Shown here piece after piece: positions 42,036 through 50,815 of a stretch of 64,000 bases of DNA. A model generated the notes under the pieces. The model was not told the origin of the DNA. It saw nothing but the letters and a program-made list of their open reading frames with translations, and made no database searches. The translations under genes were made by a program, and so were the position numbers. Origin of the DNA: Geothermobacter sp964501815 (lineage in GTDB: Bacteria > Desulfobacterota > Desulfuromonadia > Desulfuromonadales > Geothermobacteraceae); NCBI GenBank assembly GCA_964501815.1, contig CAZCUR010000004.1, positions 1 through 64,000 on the forward strand, written 5' to 3'. Every line of letters begins with the position of its first letter. Position 1 is the first letter of the stretch.

Positions 42036-42206
42036 AACGGTCTTTGTGTCTGCTTAAAATTTAGGCAAAAAGCTGGAACCCACCAAGCCATGCCTGCTGC
42101 CGGGATGCGCGCCGGCCTTGCCCACAGGGTTTTCCACGAAATTGTGGATGAACGGGAAAAGTTTCGAAAAAATGCTGTGTTGGACGATAAGGTTGAAGCC
42201 GGAGTA

Positions 42207-42929
42207 TCAGGCCTGGCCTTCAACGGCCCGTTGTTCCTTGAGAAATTGTTCGATGCGTTGCTGGTCCGATTTGAGAATGTTAATAAACTTCAGCCCGGCC
42301 GTGCGCCGGGACGGATTTTCATTCTCCTCTTCGGCCAGCCAGACGACTTCGGCCAGGGCACAGATGGGGGATTCATTGGCCGTGAGTTGAATCAGCAGCA
42401 TGCAGAGGTCGGCAACCTGCACCGGGGGGCGAATGGCAAAACGGATGCCGCCGGTGCCGAGGTTGAGATCGACCCTCGGAAAGTGTCCCAGTTTTTCAAG
42501 GGCGCTTTTGGTTGTGAGGATGCGGACATTCTTCTCCCACTGGTTGCGAAAGGTGCGCAGGGTGCCGTGTCCACGGGTATAACGCAGACCGACGCGCACG
42601 TCGCCGCGTGGATGCAGGCGGCGCTGAAAGGCCTGCAGGTCGGGATTCAGCTCAATCTCCACCTGGTCCCGCTGGGGGCAGGTAACAAGGGTTCCGGTTG
42701 CCCGGATGCCGAGGCCGAGGGCTTCGCCGACCAGCTCAACCTCCATGCCCGGCTGGAAGGGATAGTCTTCTCCCGGACGGTTGTCGTAGGGGAGACGCAG
42801 CAGGGCGCGATTGTTTTCGAACTGCAAGACAAACGCGCTCAGGTCTTCGATGACGTCTGAGGTCGTGTCGGTTTTCACCGGCCGCAGGGTCAGCTTCTGG
42901 TCGGGGCGGAAATAGCGTGCGTAAGGCAT
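42207..42929 (-). CDS. PilZ-domain protein
   Basis: 240 residues. N-terminal YcgR-like domain (about 1-105), then RRLHPRGDVRVGLRY near 104-118 and VDLNLGTGGIRF near 153-164, which match the PilZ R-x-x-x-R and (D/N)-x-S/N-x-x-G patterns. The second motif has Asn for the usual Ser, so c-di-GMP binding is likely but not certain. There is no motility gene nearby. The 171 bases to aat hold a run TTTTCCACGAAATTGTGGAT that is DnaA-box-like but otherwise nothing. Confidence 0.72.
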   Translation of the reverse strand: MPYARYFRPDQKLTLRPVKTDTTSDVIEDLSAFVLQFENNRALLRLPYDNRPGEDYPFQPGMEVELVGEALGLGIRATGTLVTCPQRDQVEIELNPDLQAFQRRLHPRGDVRVGLRYTRGHGTLRTFRNQWEKNVRILTTKSALEKLGHFPRVDLNLGTGGIRFAIRPPVQVADLCMLLIQLTANESPICALAEVVWLAEEENENPSRRTAGLKFINILKSDQQRIEQFLKEQRAVEGQA

Positions 42930-43055
42930 GACGGTTCAAAAAAGGGGGGACACTGTCCCCCCCTCCTGGATTGATGGCTGTCTGTAACGGCCTGTACACG
43001 ACAGGTGCAATACCTTACTTCGGTTGGCCGGTCGCTGTCCAACCGACAGCTGCCG

Positions 43056-43826
43056 TTACATTTCGTGACAACTGTCGCAATTGTCGTCGACCGAAAAGGC
43101 GGTATCGCCATCGTGACAGGCGCCGCAGGCTTCCCCTTCGCTCATCTGGTCCATGGTGAAAGCCGGATTGGCCTTGCGGTCGGGGGTGAAAATTCCCGGA
43201 TGACATTCCCCGCAGCCGTACATTTCGATGTGGGTTGAATGGGGGAAGGTGGCCGGACCGGCGTCGGTCTCAAATGTGATATCCGCAGTCGGATGGCAGG
43301 CGGCGCAGTTTTCCTTGACCGAAAAGGCGGTGTCGCCGTCATGGCAGGCGCCACAGGCTTCGCCCTCCGCCATCTGTTTCATGGTGAAGGCGGGGTTTTT
43401 CTTCTGGTCGGGGACAAAAAGATCGGGATGACATTCACTGCAGCTGTACATTTCGGTATGAACGTCATGCGGAAAAAGCGCCGGTGCCGAGTCGTTCCTG
43501 AACCGGATGTCGTGGGTCGGGTGGCAGGCGCTGCAGTCCTCTTTGACGCTGAAGGCCCTGGTGCCGTTATGGCAGAAGCCGCAGGCCTTGCCTTTTTCCA
43601 TGTCGGCCATGGTGAAGGCGGGGTTTTTGCTGGTGACGATGTGAAACACCTGATTGTGGCAGGTCGGGCAGTTTCTGCCCACTGCTTCAAGGTGATTGTA
43701 ATGGCTGAAGGTTACCGGACCGGTGGCCTCCACCGGGATGACAACCTTGTCCTTGATCCAGCGGGCGCACAGGCTGCCGGGAAGAATCAGCAGCACCAGC
43801 AGGGTCAGGGGCAGAATCCGTTTCAT
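43056..43826 (-). CDS. Nine-heme c7-type cytochrome, three triheme units
   Basis: 256 residues with a signal peptide (to about A21). Nine CxxCH sites start at residues 53, 82, 98, 129, 158, 174, 205, 234 and 250. The spacing is an exact 76-residue repeat: 53/129/205, 82/158/234, 98/174/250. Each unit carries NPAFTM-x-x-M-x-x-G-x-ACG and AFSV-x-x-x-C. This is the triheme c(7)-type cytochrome layout. Periplasmic electron carrier; partner unknown. It stands alone between a PilZ gene and a DUF815 gene. Confidence 0.94.
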   Translation of the reverse strand: MKRILPLTLLVLLILPGSLCARWIKDKVVIPVEATGPVTFSHYNHLEAVGRNCPTCHNQVFHIVTSKNPAFTMADMEKGKACGFCHNGTRAFSVKEDCSACHPTHDIRFRNDSAPALFPHDVHTEMYSCSECHPDLFVPDQKKNPAFTMKQMAEGEACGACHDGDTAFSVKENCAACHPTADITFETDAGPATFPHSTHIEMYGCGECHPGIFTPDRKANPAFTMDQMSEGEACGACHDGDTAFSVDDNCDSCHEM

Positions 43827-43916
43827 CCGTCTCCTCCTCGATCATGCAGGGATGGCCGGCAACAGTTCTGTCACAGAGCTGACTCCGGCCGATAAACGAC
43901 AGGTTTCAAGCAAGTT

Positions 43917-44816
43917 TCACGCCTTTTTACCGGCCTTGTCCGCTTCCAGGGCTATTTGTCCGGCCAGATCGTCGACAAACTGCCGGGCGACGCGGCCTGA
44001 GCGTGCCCCGCGACTGCCGGCCCAGTGCAGGGCCCGGCGTTCGAGTTCGTCGGCGTCGATGGCAATGTTCCGTCTTTTGGCCAAATGCCTGACGATTTGC
44101 AGGTAGGTCGGCTGGTCGAAGGGATAAAAGCCGAGGCTGATGCCGAAGCGGTCCGAGAGAGAGAGTTTTTCGGCTCTACGTTCTTCCGGATGGATTTCTT
44201 CCTCGTCGGTGTTTTCCAGCATGCGTTCGGGCATCAGGTGGCGCCGGTTGCTGGTGGCGTACAGACGCACATTTTCCGGTGGCGCCTCGAGGCTGCCTTC
44301 GAGCAGCGCCTTCAGCTCACGGTAGTCGATCTCGTGTTCGTCGAAGGAGAGATCATCGCAGTAAAGAATGAAGCGCCAGGGCAGATGGCGCAGGGTGCTG
44401 ACAATGCTCCTCAGGGCAAAAAGCTGCTCCTTTTGCACCTCAATCATGCGCAGCCCGTCCGGGCCGAAACGGGTCAGCAGACTGCGGACCGCGGTCGACT
44501 TGCCCGTGCCGCGTTCGCCCCAGAGCAGGACATTGTTGGCCGGCAGACCTCGGACAAACTGCAGTGTATTGCGTTCGAGGGCCTTCAACTGCCGTTCGAT
44601 ACCGAGCAGGTCATCGGACCTGGGCAGATCGGGGTCGCCGACGGCGACAAGGGCACCGTCTTCGCCGCCCGCCCAGCGGGCCGCCAGGGTGGTGGCAAAG
44701 TCGACCGGTTCGTGCCGGTCGCCCGGGGAGAGATGCCGCAATGCCGATTCTCCCAGGGCCGCCAGGCGATCCAGCCGCTTCAGCAGGTCCATCAGTTCCT
44801 GTCTGTCTGTCGTCAT
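43917..44816 (-). CDS. DUF815 family AAA ATPase
   Basis: 299 residues. Walker A GERGTGKST (about 99-107), Walker B FILYCDDLSF, and the family motifs LLWGERGTGKSTAVRSLL, YATSNRRHLMPE and DRFGISLGFYPFDQPTYL. The N-terminal helical region (about 1-80) is also typical. Single-AAA cytoplasmic ATPase of unknown function. It is divergent from the RNA methyltransferase at 44931. Confidence 0.9.
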   Translation of the reverse strand: MTTDRQELMDLLKRLDRLAALGESALRHLSPGDRHEPVDFATTLAARWAGGEDGALVAVGDPDLPRSDDLLGIERQLKALERNTLQFVRGLPANNVLLWGERGTGKSTAVRSLLTRFGPDGLRMIEVQKEQLFALRSIVSTLRHLPWRFILYCDDLSFDEHEIDYRELKALLEGSLEAPPENVRLYATSNRRHLMPERMLENTDEEEIHPEERRAEKLSLSDRFGISLGFYPFDQPTYLQIVRHLAKRRNIAIDADELERRALHWAGSRGARSGRVARQFVDDLAGQIALEADKAGKKA

Positions 44817-44930
44817 CCGTCCAACTCCTTCCGGCGGTACTATACACTCTGCCGGCCGGGTTTGCTAGACTGCGTCCGTGGCTGATGCGGCCGGTTCTCT
44901 TCCGGGCCGGTGCGCCGAGAGCGAGGTGTG

Positions 44931-46052
44931 ATGAAAAATCGTGAGGTCGTTCAATACGCCGTTGTGCCTCCCGGGCTGGAACCCTTGTGTGCCCGGGAAC
45001 TTCAGGCGCTGGGGATTGAGCCGGAGGTGGTGGAACCAGGCGGGGTCGCCTGGCGGGGGCGCCTGCGTGAGCTCTATCTGGCCAATCTCTGGCTGCGCAG
45101 CGCCAGCCGGATTCTGGTCCGTTGCGCCGAACTGAAGGCGCGCGATTTCCCGTCCCTGTTCCGCAAGGCGGTGCGCCTGCCCTGGGGGGAATTCGTCCGC
45201 CCCGGCCAGCCGGTCGCTTTTCGCATCAGCTCGCGCCGGTCCCGCCTGGTACATCGGGACCGGATTGCCGAGACCCTGGCGCTGGCGGCGCATCAGGCGC
45301 TGGGCCAGCCGGAGCTGGATCCGGAACTGCCGCCCCAAACGTTTGTGGGGCGCTTCTTTCAGGACTGTCTGCTGTTGTCGGCTGACAGCAGCGGCGACCA
45401 CCTGCACCGGCGCGGCTATCGCATCCGGCAGGGGGAGGCGCCCCTGAGGGAAAACCTGGCCGCCGGGATGCTGCTGACCGTTGGCTATGAGGGCGGGCCT
45501 TTGGTCGATCCTTTCTGTGGCTCAGGTACCCTGGCCATCGAGGCGGCTCTGATCGCCGGGCGCCGGGCGCCGGGACGCCGGCGTTCCTTTGCCTTCATGC
45601 ACTGGCCCGGCTTTCGCGACGGGCTGTGGAAACTGCTGTTGCAGGAAGCCGACCGCGCCGCAGTCGCCATTCCCGAAGGCATGATTCATGCCTCGGATAG
45701 CGATCCGGAAATGGTGGCCGTGGCGTGCGCCAATGCGATCCGGGCCGGGCTGGATGGCGAAGTCGTCTGGAGCTGTCGGGATGCCCTGGACCTGGAGCCG
45801 CCGGCCCCCTCCGGGCTGTGGATTGCCAACCCGCCCTACGGCGAGCGTCTGGGTGAGCCGGCGGCCGTCAGGAGCTTCTGCCGCAGACTGGGCGACCGGC
45901 TCGGCCGGGTCTGGGCGGGCTGGCAGCGGGCGGTCCTGTTGCCGGATCCTGCCCTTCTCGGGCCCGTCCAGCGCACCTGGTCGCGCATGCCGCTGCGCAA
46001 CGGCGGACTGAAGGTCTGGCTGGCGGGAGAAGGGTTCACAACGGATGGCTGA
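44931..46052 (+). CDS. THUMP-domain RNA methyltransferase (RlmL/YcbY N-terminal type)
   Basis: 373 residues. THUMP-like RNA-binding region (about 40-150), then a Rossmann methyltransferase with DPFCGSGTLAIEAAL and the catalytic N-P-P-Y motif in ANPPYGERL. It most resembles the m2G2445-forming domain of RlmL, without the second methyltransferase domain. GAGG precedes ATG 44931. A strong bidirectional terminator follows. Confidence 0.87.
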   Translation: MKNREVVQYAVVPPGLEPLCARELQALGIEPEVVEPGGVAWRGRLRELYLANLWLRSASRILVRCAELKARDFPSLFRKAVRLPWGEFVRPGQPVAFRISSRRSRLVHRDRIAETLALAAHQALGQPELDPELPPQTFVGRFFQDCLLLSADSSGDHLHRRGYRIRQGEAPLRENLAAGMLLTVGYEGGPLVDPFCGSGTLAIEAALIAGRRAPGRRRSFAFMHWPGFRDGLWKLLLQEADRAAVAIPEGMIHASDSDPEMVAVACANAIRAGLDGEVVWSCRDALDLEPPAPSGLWIANPPYGERLGEPAAVRSFCRRLGDRLGRVWAGWQRAVLLPDPALLGPVQRTWSRMPLRNGGLKVWLAGEGFTTDG

Positions 46053-46054
46053 AA

Positions 46055-46089
46055 CGCAAAAGGCGACCTTCTCAGGTCGCCTTTTTGCG
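46055..46089. terminator. Bidirectional terminator between methyltransferase and fba
   Basis: CGCAAAAGGCGACCT pairs with AGGTCGCCTTTTTGCG almost perfectly around a four-base loop; A and T runs on both sides serve both convergent genes. Confidence 0.92.
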
Positions 46090-46105
46090 TGGCACAGTTC
46101 CGGCC

Positions 46106-47086
46106 TCAGGCGCGTCCGGCGCTGCCGAGGACGGTCTCGTTCTTGTGTTTGATGAGCCGGATGAGTTCCTTGCGCGCTTCGCCGAGATATTTGCGCGGGT
46201 CGAATTCACCCGGATTGTTGGCCAGGTATTCACGCACCTTGGCGGTTACCGCCAGCCGGCCGTCCGAGTCGATGTTGATCTTGCACACCGCGCTTCTGGC
46301 GGCCCGGCGCAGTTGCTCTTCCGGAACTCCGACAGCCCCTTCCATTTTGCCGCCGTACCGGTTGATCAGCTGGACGTATTCCTGGACCACGCTCGAGGCG
46401 CCGTGCAGGACGATGGGGAAGCCGGGAATGCGCCGTTCGATTTCCTCCAGGATATCGAAGCGCAGCGGCGGTACCTCTTCGCCCGGCTTGAGTTTGAATT
46501 TGTAGGCACCGTGGCTGGTGCCGATGGAGATGGCGAGGGAATCGCAGCCGGTCTTGGTGACGAAATCCTCGACCTCTTCCGGCCGGGTGTAGGTCGAATG
46601 CTCGGCTTCGACCTCATCCTCGATACCGGCGAGCACGCCCAGTTCGCCCTCGACGGTGACGTCGTGCTCATGGGCGTATTCGACCACCTTGCGGGTCAGG
46701 GCGATATTCTCTTCGTAGGGGAGGTGGCTGCCGTCGATCATGACCGACGAGAAGCCGGAATCGACACAGGCCTTGCATAACTCAAAGGAGTCGCCGTGGT
46801 CGAGGTGCAGGGCGATGGGGATGTTCGAGCCCATCTCGCGCGCCATCTTCACCGCCCCGAGGGCCATGTAGCGCAGCATGGTTTCGTTGGCGTAGTTGCG
46901 CGCCCCCTTGCTCACCTGAATGATGACCGGCGAGGCGGTTTCGGCACAGGCGGTGATAATGGCCTGCAGCTGTTCGAGGTTGTTGAAGTTGTAGGCCGGA
47001 ATGGCGTAACCGCCCTCCATGGCCCTGGCGAACATCTCCCGGGTATTGACCAACCCCAGCTCCTTGTAGGAAACCTTATCGGCCAT
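46106..47086 (-). CDS. fba: Fructose-bisphosphate aldolase, class II
   Basis: 326 residues. Zinc/substrate motifs: AYNFNNLEQLQAI, HLDHGDSFE (H94, D96, H97), FSSVMIDGSHLPYEEN, GELGVLAGIEDEV and VLHGASSV. It splits fructose 1,6-bisphosphate, or forms it in gluconeogenesis. ATG 47086 with AGGAGG nine bases upstream. Divergent from gap; 47087-47291 holds both promoters. Confidence 0.95.
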   Translation of the reverse strand: MADKVSYKELGLVNTREMFARAMEGGYAIPAYNFNNLEQLQAIITACAETASPVIIQVSKGARNYANETMLRYMALGAVKMAREMGSNIPIALHLDHGDSFELCKACVDSGFSSVMIDGSHLPYEENIALTRKVVEYAHEHDVTVEGELGVLAGIEDEVEAEHSTYTRPEEVEDFVTKTGCDSLAISIGTSHGAYKFKLKPGEEVPPLRFDILEEIERRIPGFPIVLHGASSVVQEYVQLINRYGGKMEGAVGVPEEQLRRAARSAVCKINIDSDGRLAVTAKVREYLANNPGEFDPRKYLGEARKELIRLIKHKNETVLGSAGRA

Positions 47087-47291
47087 GCCAGCTGTCCTCC
47101 TTTTGCAGGGATTCGGATTGATGTGGCGGGTCGTCCTGGTCGCCAACGCGCCCGAGTCAATGAATAACAACCAATGCCGCTGATGTCCAGCGGCAAAAAA
47201 ATTCGTCCGAACCTTGTCCTGAAGACGGGTTTACGTTTAGTATGCAGCCGTTTTGACCATTTCCCGTTTGGGGTGACGAAAGGATCGAACG

Positions 47292-48737
47292 ATGCTCACA
47301 GAAAAACAGGTGCGTTACTTCGATGACTGGAAGGAGCGCGAGGCGATTGCCGAGCAGATGCAGCCGCTTATCGGCCGGCTGTATCGCGACAACGATGTCG
47401 TGGTCACCATTTACGACCGCAAGCTGGTGCACCAGTCGACCATCGATATTTTGCGGGCGCATCGCTTTGCCCGGCAGATTCTCGAAAACGAGCTGTCGGT
47501 GCGCGACACCTTCCCGGTTTTGCAGGCGGTGGCCAAACTCGATCTGGCGCCGGCGCGGGTGGATATCGGCAAACTGACCGTGCGCTACCAGGCCCAGGCC
47601 GGCAATCTGTCTGTGGACGAGTTCGTCCGTCAGGAACTCAAGGATGTCAACGTCGGCCACAAACCGCTGCTGAGTGAGCCGCGTGATGTGGTTTTGTATG
47701 GTTTCGGCCGTATCGGCCGGCTTTTGGCCCGCATCCTCATTGACCAGACCGGCGGCGGTAACAAGCTGCGCCTGCGCGCCGTGGTGGTGCGCAAAGGCAG
47801 CGAGGATGATCTGGTCAAACGAGCCAGTCTGCTGCGGCGCGATTCGGTGCACGGTCCCTTCAAGGGGACCATCAAGGTCGATGAAGAAGAGAATGCCATC
47901 ATCGCCAACGGCAATCTGATTCACGTCATCTATTCCAACGACCCGGCAACAGTCGACTATGCCCGTTACGGCATCAGCAACGCCATCCTCATCGACAACA
48001 CCGGCAAGTGGCGCGATCGCGAGGGATTGAGCCAGCATCTGAAAACAGGCGCGATTGACAAGGTTATTCTCACCGCTCCGGGCAAGGGGGATGTTCCCAA
48101 CATCGTCTATGGCATCAACAACGACATGATCACCGAAGACGAACAGATCTTCTCGGCGGCCAGCTGTACCACCAACGCCATCGTTCCGGTGCTCAAGGCG
48201 GTCAACGACCGCTTCGGCATTGTCAACGGTCATGTCGAGACCTGTCATTCCTACACCAACGACCAGAACCTGATCGACAACTATCACAAGAAGTCGCGCC
48301 GCGGTCGTGGGGCGCCCCTGAACATGGTCATCACCGAAACCGGCGCCGCCAAGGCGGTGGCCAAGGCCCTGCCCGAGCTGACCGGTAAGCTGACCGGCAA
48401 CGCCATCCGCGTACCGACTCCGAACGTGTCGCTTGCCATTCTCAGCCTCAATCTGGAAAAGGAGACCAGTGTCGAGGAAATCAACGGCTATCTGCGCGAA
48501 GTCTCGCTCGAAGGGCCGCTGCACGAGCTGATCGACTACACCAACAGCCCCGATGTCGTCTCCAGCGACTTTGTCGGTTCCGGCTATGCCTGTGTGGTCG
48601 ATTCCTGCGCCACCATCGTCCAGGGTAACCGCTGCAACCTCTATGTCTGGTACGACAACGAGAACGGCTACAGCTGCCAGGTGGTGAAGATGGTCGACTA
48701 CCTGGCCGGTCTGAAACTGCCGGTGGTGCCCCGTTAA
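47292..48737 (+). CDS. gap: Glyceraldehyde-3-phosphate dehydrogenase, N-terminally extended
   Basis: 481 residues, about 130 more than the usual enzyme. NAD-binding YGFGRIGRLLAR lies at 136-147 and the catalytic C292 in SAASCTTNAIVP; the late VWYDNENGYS is intact. The N-terminal extension (1-130) is helical and is shared by a subset of proteobacterial GAPDHs. Catalyses NAD-dependent oxidation of glyceraldehyde 3-phosphate. Its own terminator follows. Confidence 0.93.
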   Translation: MLTEKQVRYFDDWKEREAIAEQMQPLIGRLYRDNDVVVTIYDRKLVHQSTIDILRAHRFARQILENELSVRDTFPVLQAVAKLDLAPARVDIGKLTVRYQAQAGNLSVDEFVRQELKDVNVGHKPLLSEPRDVVLYGFGRIGRLLARILIDQTGGGNKLRLRAVVVRKGSEDDLVKRASLLRRDSVHGPFKGTIKVDEEENAIIANGNLIHVIYSNDPATVDYARYGISNAILIDNTGKWRDREGLSQHLKTGAIDKVILTAPGKGDVPNIVYGINNDMITEDEQIFSAASCTTNAIVPVLKAVNDRFGIVNGHVETCHSYTNDQNLIDNYHKKSRRGRGAPLNMVITETGAAKAVAKALPELTGKLTGNAIRVPTPNVSLAILSLNLEKETSVEEINGYLREVSLEGPLHELIDYTNSPDVVSSDFVGSGYACVVDSCATIVQGNRCNLYVWYDNENGYSCQVVKMVDYLAGLKLPVVPR

Positions 48738-48790
48738 GTCCTTTCGGGCACAAAGCCGCAGGGCCTGAGGTTGCAGGCTCCAGGAATGAA

Positions 48791-48824
48791 AGGGCCGCCC
48801 TGAAAACCGGGGCGGCTTTTTTTT
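48791..48824 (+). terminator. Terminator after gap
   Basis: GCCGCCC (48794-48800) pairs with GGGCGGC (48810-48816), followed by TTTTTTTT. Confidence 0.93.
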
Positions 48825-48851
48825 ATTTTTTGGTGTGGGGCTGAACCGATT

Positions 48852-48891
48852 TTCCCTCCCCCCTGGAGGGGGAGGGTCAGGGTGGGGGGGG
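48852..48891. repeat. G/C-tract intergenic element
   Basis: TTCCCTCCCCCCTGGAGGGG continuing into GGAGGGTCAGGGTGGGGGGG; same family as 28114-28152 and 28981-29068. The region 48825-49121 has no gene; it also contains the inverted repeat at 49008. Confidence 0.6.
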
Positions 48892-49007
48892 AGCCTGCGG
48901 TCACTGGGGTAAGCACGAAGGCGTCAGCCGAGTTTTCGTGGCTTCCGCCGGGTGTGGCCGGAGTGAAGGGACCCGCAGGGTGGCTTCGTCGGGGCGCCTT
49001 TCTTTTG

Positions 49008-49039
49008 CATCCTTTTCTTGGGCGAGCAAGAAAAGGATG
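49008..49039. repeat. Perfect 13-base inverted repeat
   Basis: CATCCTTTTCTTG pairs perfectly with CAAGAAAAGGATG around GGCGAG. No T tail of its own, so not a classical terminator. The surrounding TTTCTTTTGCATCC...GGGCGAGCAA pattern resembles a palindromic element dispersed in many proteobacterial genomes. Confidence 0.7.
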
Positions 49040-49121
49040 GCGCCGCAGGCGAATGAGTGCTTTCTCTTCTCTGTCGGATGACAAGGCGGGCCGGTGCCGC
49101 GGTTCCCGAACCTGCAACCCG

Positions 49122-49165
49122 AAACAGCAACGGCCGACCCCTTGCAGAGTCGGCCGTTGCTGTTT
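49122..49165 (-). terminator. Strong terminator after rpsU
   Basis: A perfect 17-base stem (AAACAGCAACGGCCGAC with GTCGGCCGTTGCTGTTT) around a ten-base loop. It lies 25 bases after the rpsU stop. Confidence 0.92.
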
Positions 49166-49190
49166 GGTATGCAATCCAGAGCGAGGCTGG

Positions 49191-49385
49191 TCAGTCCCGA
49201 CGCATGTTGCGCATCTTTTTGCGCAGGCGGCGCTGGGCTTCCTTCTCCTTGCGCTTGCGCTTGACGGAAGGCTTCTCGTAGAACTTGCGCTGCTTCATTT
49301 CACGAAACAGGCCCTCCTGCTGCAGCTTGCGCTTGAGAACGCGGATCGCCTTTTCGACGTTGCCGTCGACAACCGTGATTTCCAC
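49191..49385 (-). CDS. rpsU: 30S ribosomal protein S21
   Basis: 64 residues, basic. MEITVVDGNVEKAIRVLKRK and REMKQRKFYEKPSVKRKRKE are diagnostic. GTG start with GAGG ten bases upstream. A very strong terminator follows, as expected for a highly expressed single gene. Confidence 0.96.
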   Translation of the reverse strand: MEITVVDGNVEKAIRVLKRKLQQEGLFREMKQRKFYEKPSVKRKRKEKEAQRRLRKKMRNMRRD

Positions 49386-49530
49386 CCGGACTTCACCTCG
49401 CTTTCTACGTGCAGATTGATCGTTGCAGCTCTCAGGAGCCGAAACGAAGGCAAACCATAGTCGATGGTTGCGGAAAAATCAAGCCCTTCCGTTCGAAAAG
49501 CGCAAATTGGGGCACCTTTGAGGAGCCCGG

Positions 49531-50754
49531 TCAGTTGCGACCGTGGTGCCTTTCGGTCTTTTCAAACCGGATCTCAAGCTGCAGGTCCTTCTCCCCGCGG
49601 CGAATCTCAAGCTGCCCGCTGTCGCCCACCTTTTTCCGGCTGAGGGCGTAAAGAAGATCGAAGGTTTCGGTAACTTGTTGCCCGTCAATGGCGCGGATGA
49701 CGTCCCCTTCCTGCAGCCCGGCACGCGCTGCGTTGCTCTCGGGCAGAACCTTGCCGACCCGGACCTGACCGTCCTTTTCCCCAAGCATCACGCCGAGTTT
49801 GACCTTGTCCCGGTCGTGGATTTCGTAGCGGGTAAACAGGAGAAAATCAAAGGCCGGCATGGGGAAGGTGGGGATGCTGACATCCATGAGCCGGTCCTTG
49901 CGTTCTTCCGGGATTTCGATCTCCCGGGAGCCGACCAGCACGTAGGAGGTGGGCAGACGGCGGAACACCCGGCGCGGGATGCCGAAGCCGTTGCGGATAT
50001 GGTTGCCTCCGGCAATGACCACCATGTGCATGTCGTGGTTTTCGGGGCGACCCAGCCAGTCTGCGACCTGGGCGGCCATGGTTTCGTCCCACAGGGTCTG
50101 CACCCGGCGGAAGCCGTCAAGCATCGCCTTGCCCTGGCTGTGTCCGCCGAAGATGGCCTTGACCAGGGCCCCCTGGTAGGGATCGGTCAAATCCATGTCC
50201 GGCAGCTGCTTCCGAGTCTCCGGCGGAAGCTCCTCCAGCGGCGTCCGGCCGACCAGGCGGACGGTCTCCTTGTCGGCGTTGAGCCCGCGCACCGGGATTT
50301 TTCTTTCCCGGGCCAGGTTGAGCAGGTCGCGGTAGAGACCGAAATCCATGCTCCAGGTCTGGAACCAGCGCACCTGTTTGAGGAAATCCTTTTCATCCAG
50401 CTCCCCGGCCACCCAGGCGTCCAGCACCTTCTGCTGTTTGGGGGTGAACATTTCCATGCCGAGACTGACCTGGCCGGGCCAGCGGTCGGCCATGGCGCGC
50501 AGGACGTCGACTTCAAGCCGGTGAGAGGCCGGGTTGTCGTGTGTTTCGCCGACGTAGGCGATGCGCGCATCGGTCACAATGGCGAGCATCTGCTCCCGGC
50601 TGATCCAGGTTCCGGTCGGCAGATGCAGGATGTCACCGACCTGGGGCTGTCGGGAGGGCGGGTAGGGTGATTCGGGATTGCCAAGGGGCCGGACGCCGGT
50701 GGCACAGCCGGCCAGAAGTATCATGAGGAAAAAAGCGCAACATACTCGCTGCAT
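49531..50754 (-). CDS. ChaN-like lipoprotein with C-terminal PDZ domain
   Basis: 407 residues. Lipobox LAGC (Cys17), then a ChaN/Tiki-superfamily domain (about 40-290) with IAYVGETHDNPASH, LGMEMFTPKQQ, GGNHIRNG, and a PDZ domain (about 315-400) with ESNAARAGLQEGDVIRAIDGQQV. ChaN proteins bind heme or act in iron uptake; the PDZ fusion suggests recognition of peptide tails. It follows speD by 61 bases on the same strand. Confidence 0.88.
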   Translation of the reverse strand: MQRVCCAFFLMILLAGCATGVRPLGNPESPYPPSRQPQVGDILHLPTGTWISREQMLAIVTDARIAYVGETHDNPASHRLEVDVLRAMADRWPGQVSLGMEMFTPKQQKVLDAWVAGELDEKDFLKQVRWFQTWSMDFGLYRDLLNLARERKIPVRGLNADKETVRLVGRTPLEELPPETRKQLPDMDLTDPYQGALVKAIFGGHSQGKAMLDGFRRVQTLWDETMAAQVADWLGRPENHDMHMVVIAGGNHIRNGFGIPRRVFRRLPTSYVLVGSREIEIPEERKDRLMDVSIPTFPMPAFDFLLFTRYEIHDRDKVKLGVMLGEKDGQVRVGKVLPESNAARAGLQEGDVIRAIDGQQVTETFDLLYALSRKKVGDSGQLEIRRGEKDLQLEIRFEKTERHHGRN

Positions 50755-50815
50755 GGCCGTCTCCTGGTCGGAACGGGTTGGTGTCGACCGACCGCCGGAG
50801 CCGCAGCCGCGGCGG

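Noticed and set aside
48740..48790. Possible c-di-GMP (GEMM) riboswitch fragment, GCACAAAGCCGCAGGGCC
   Set aside because: Only the short AAAGCC-like piece fits; the 5' half and receptor loop are missing and it lies after gap, not before a gene.
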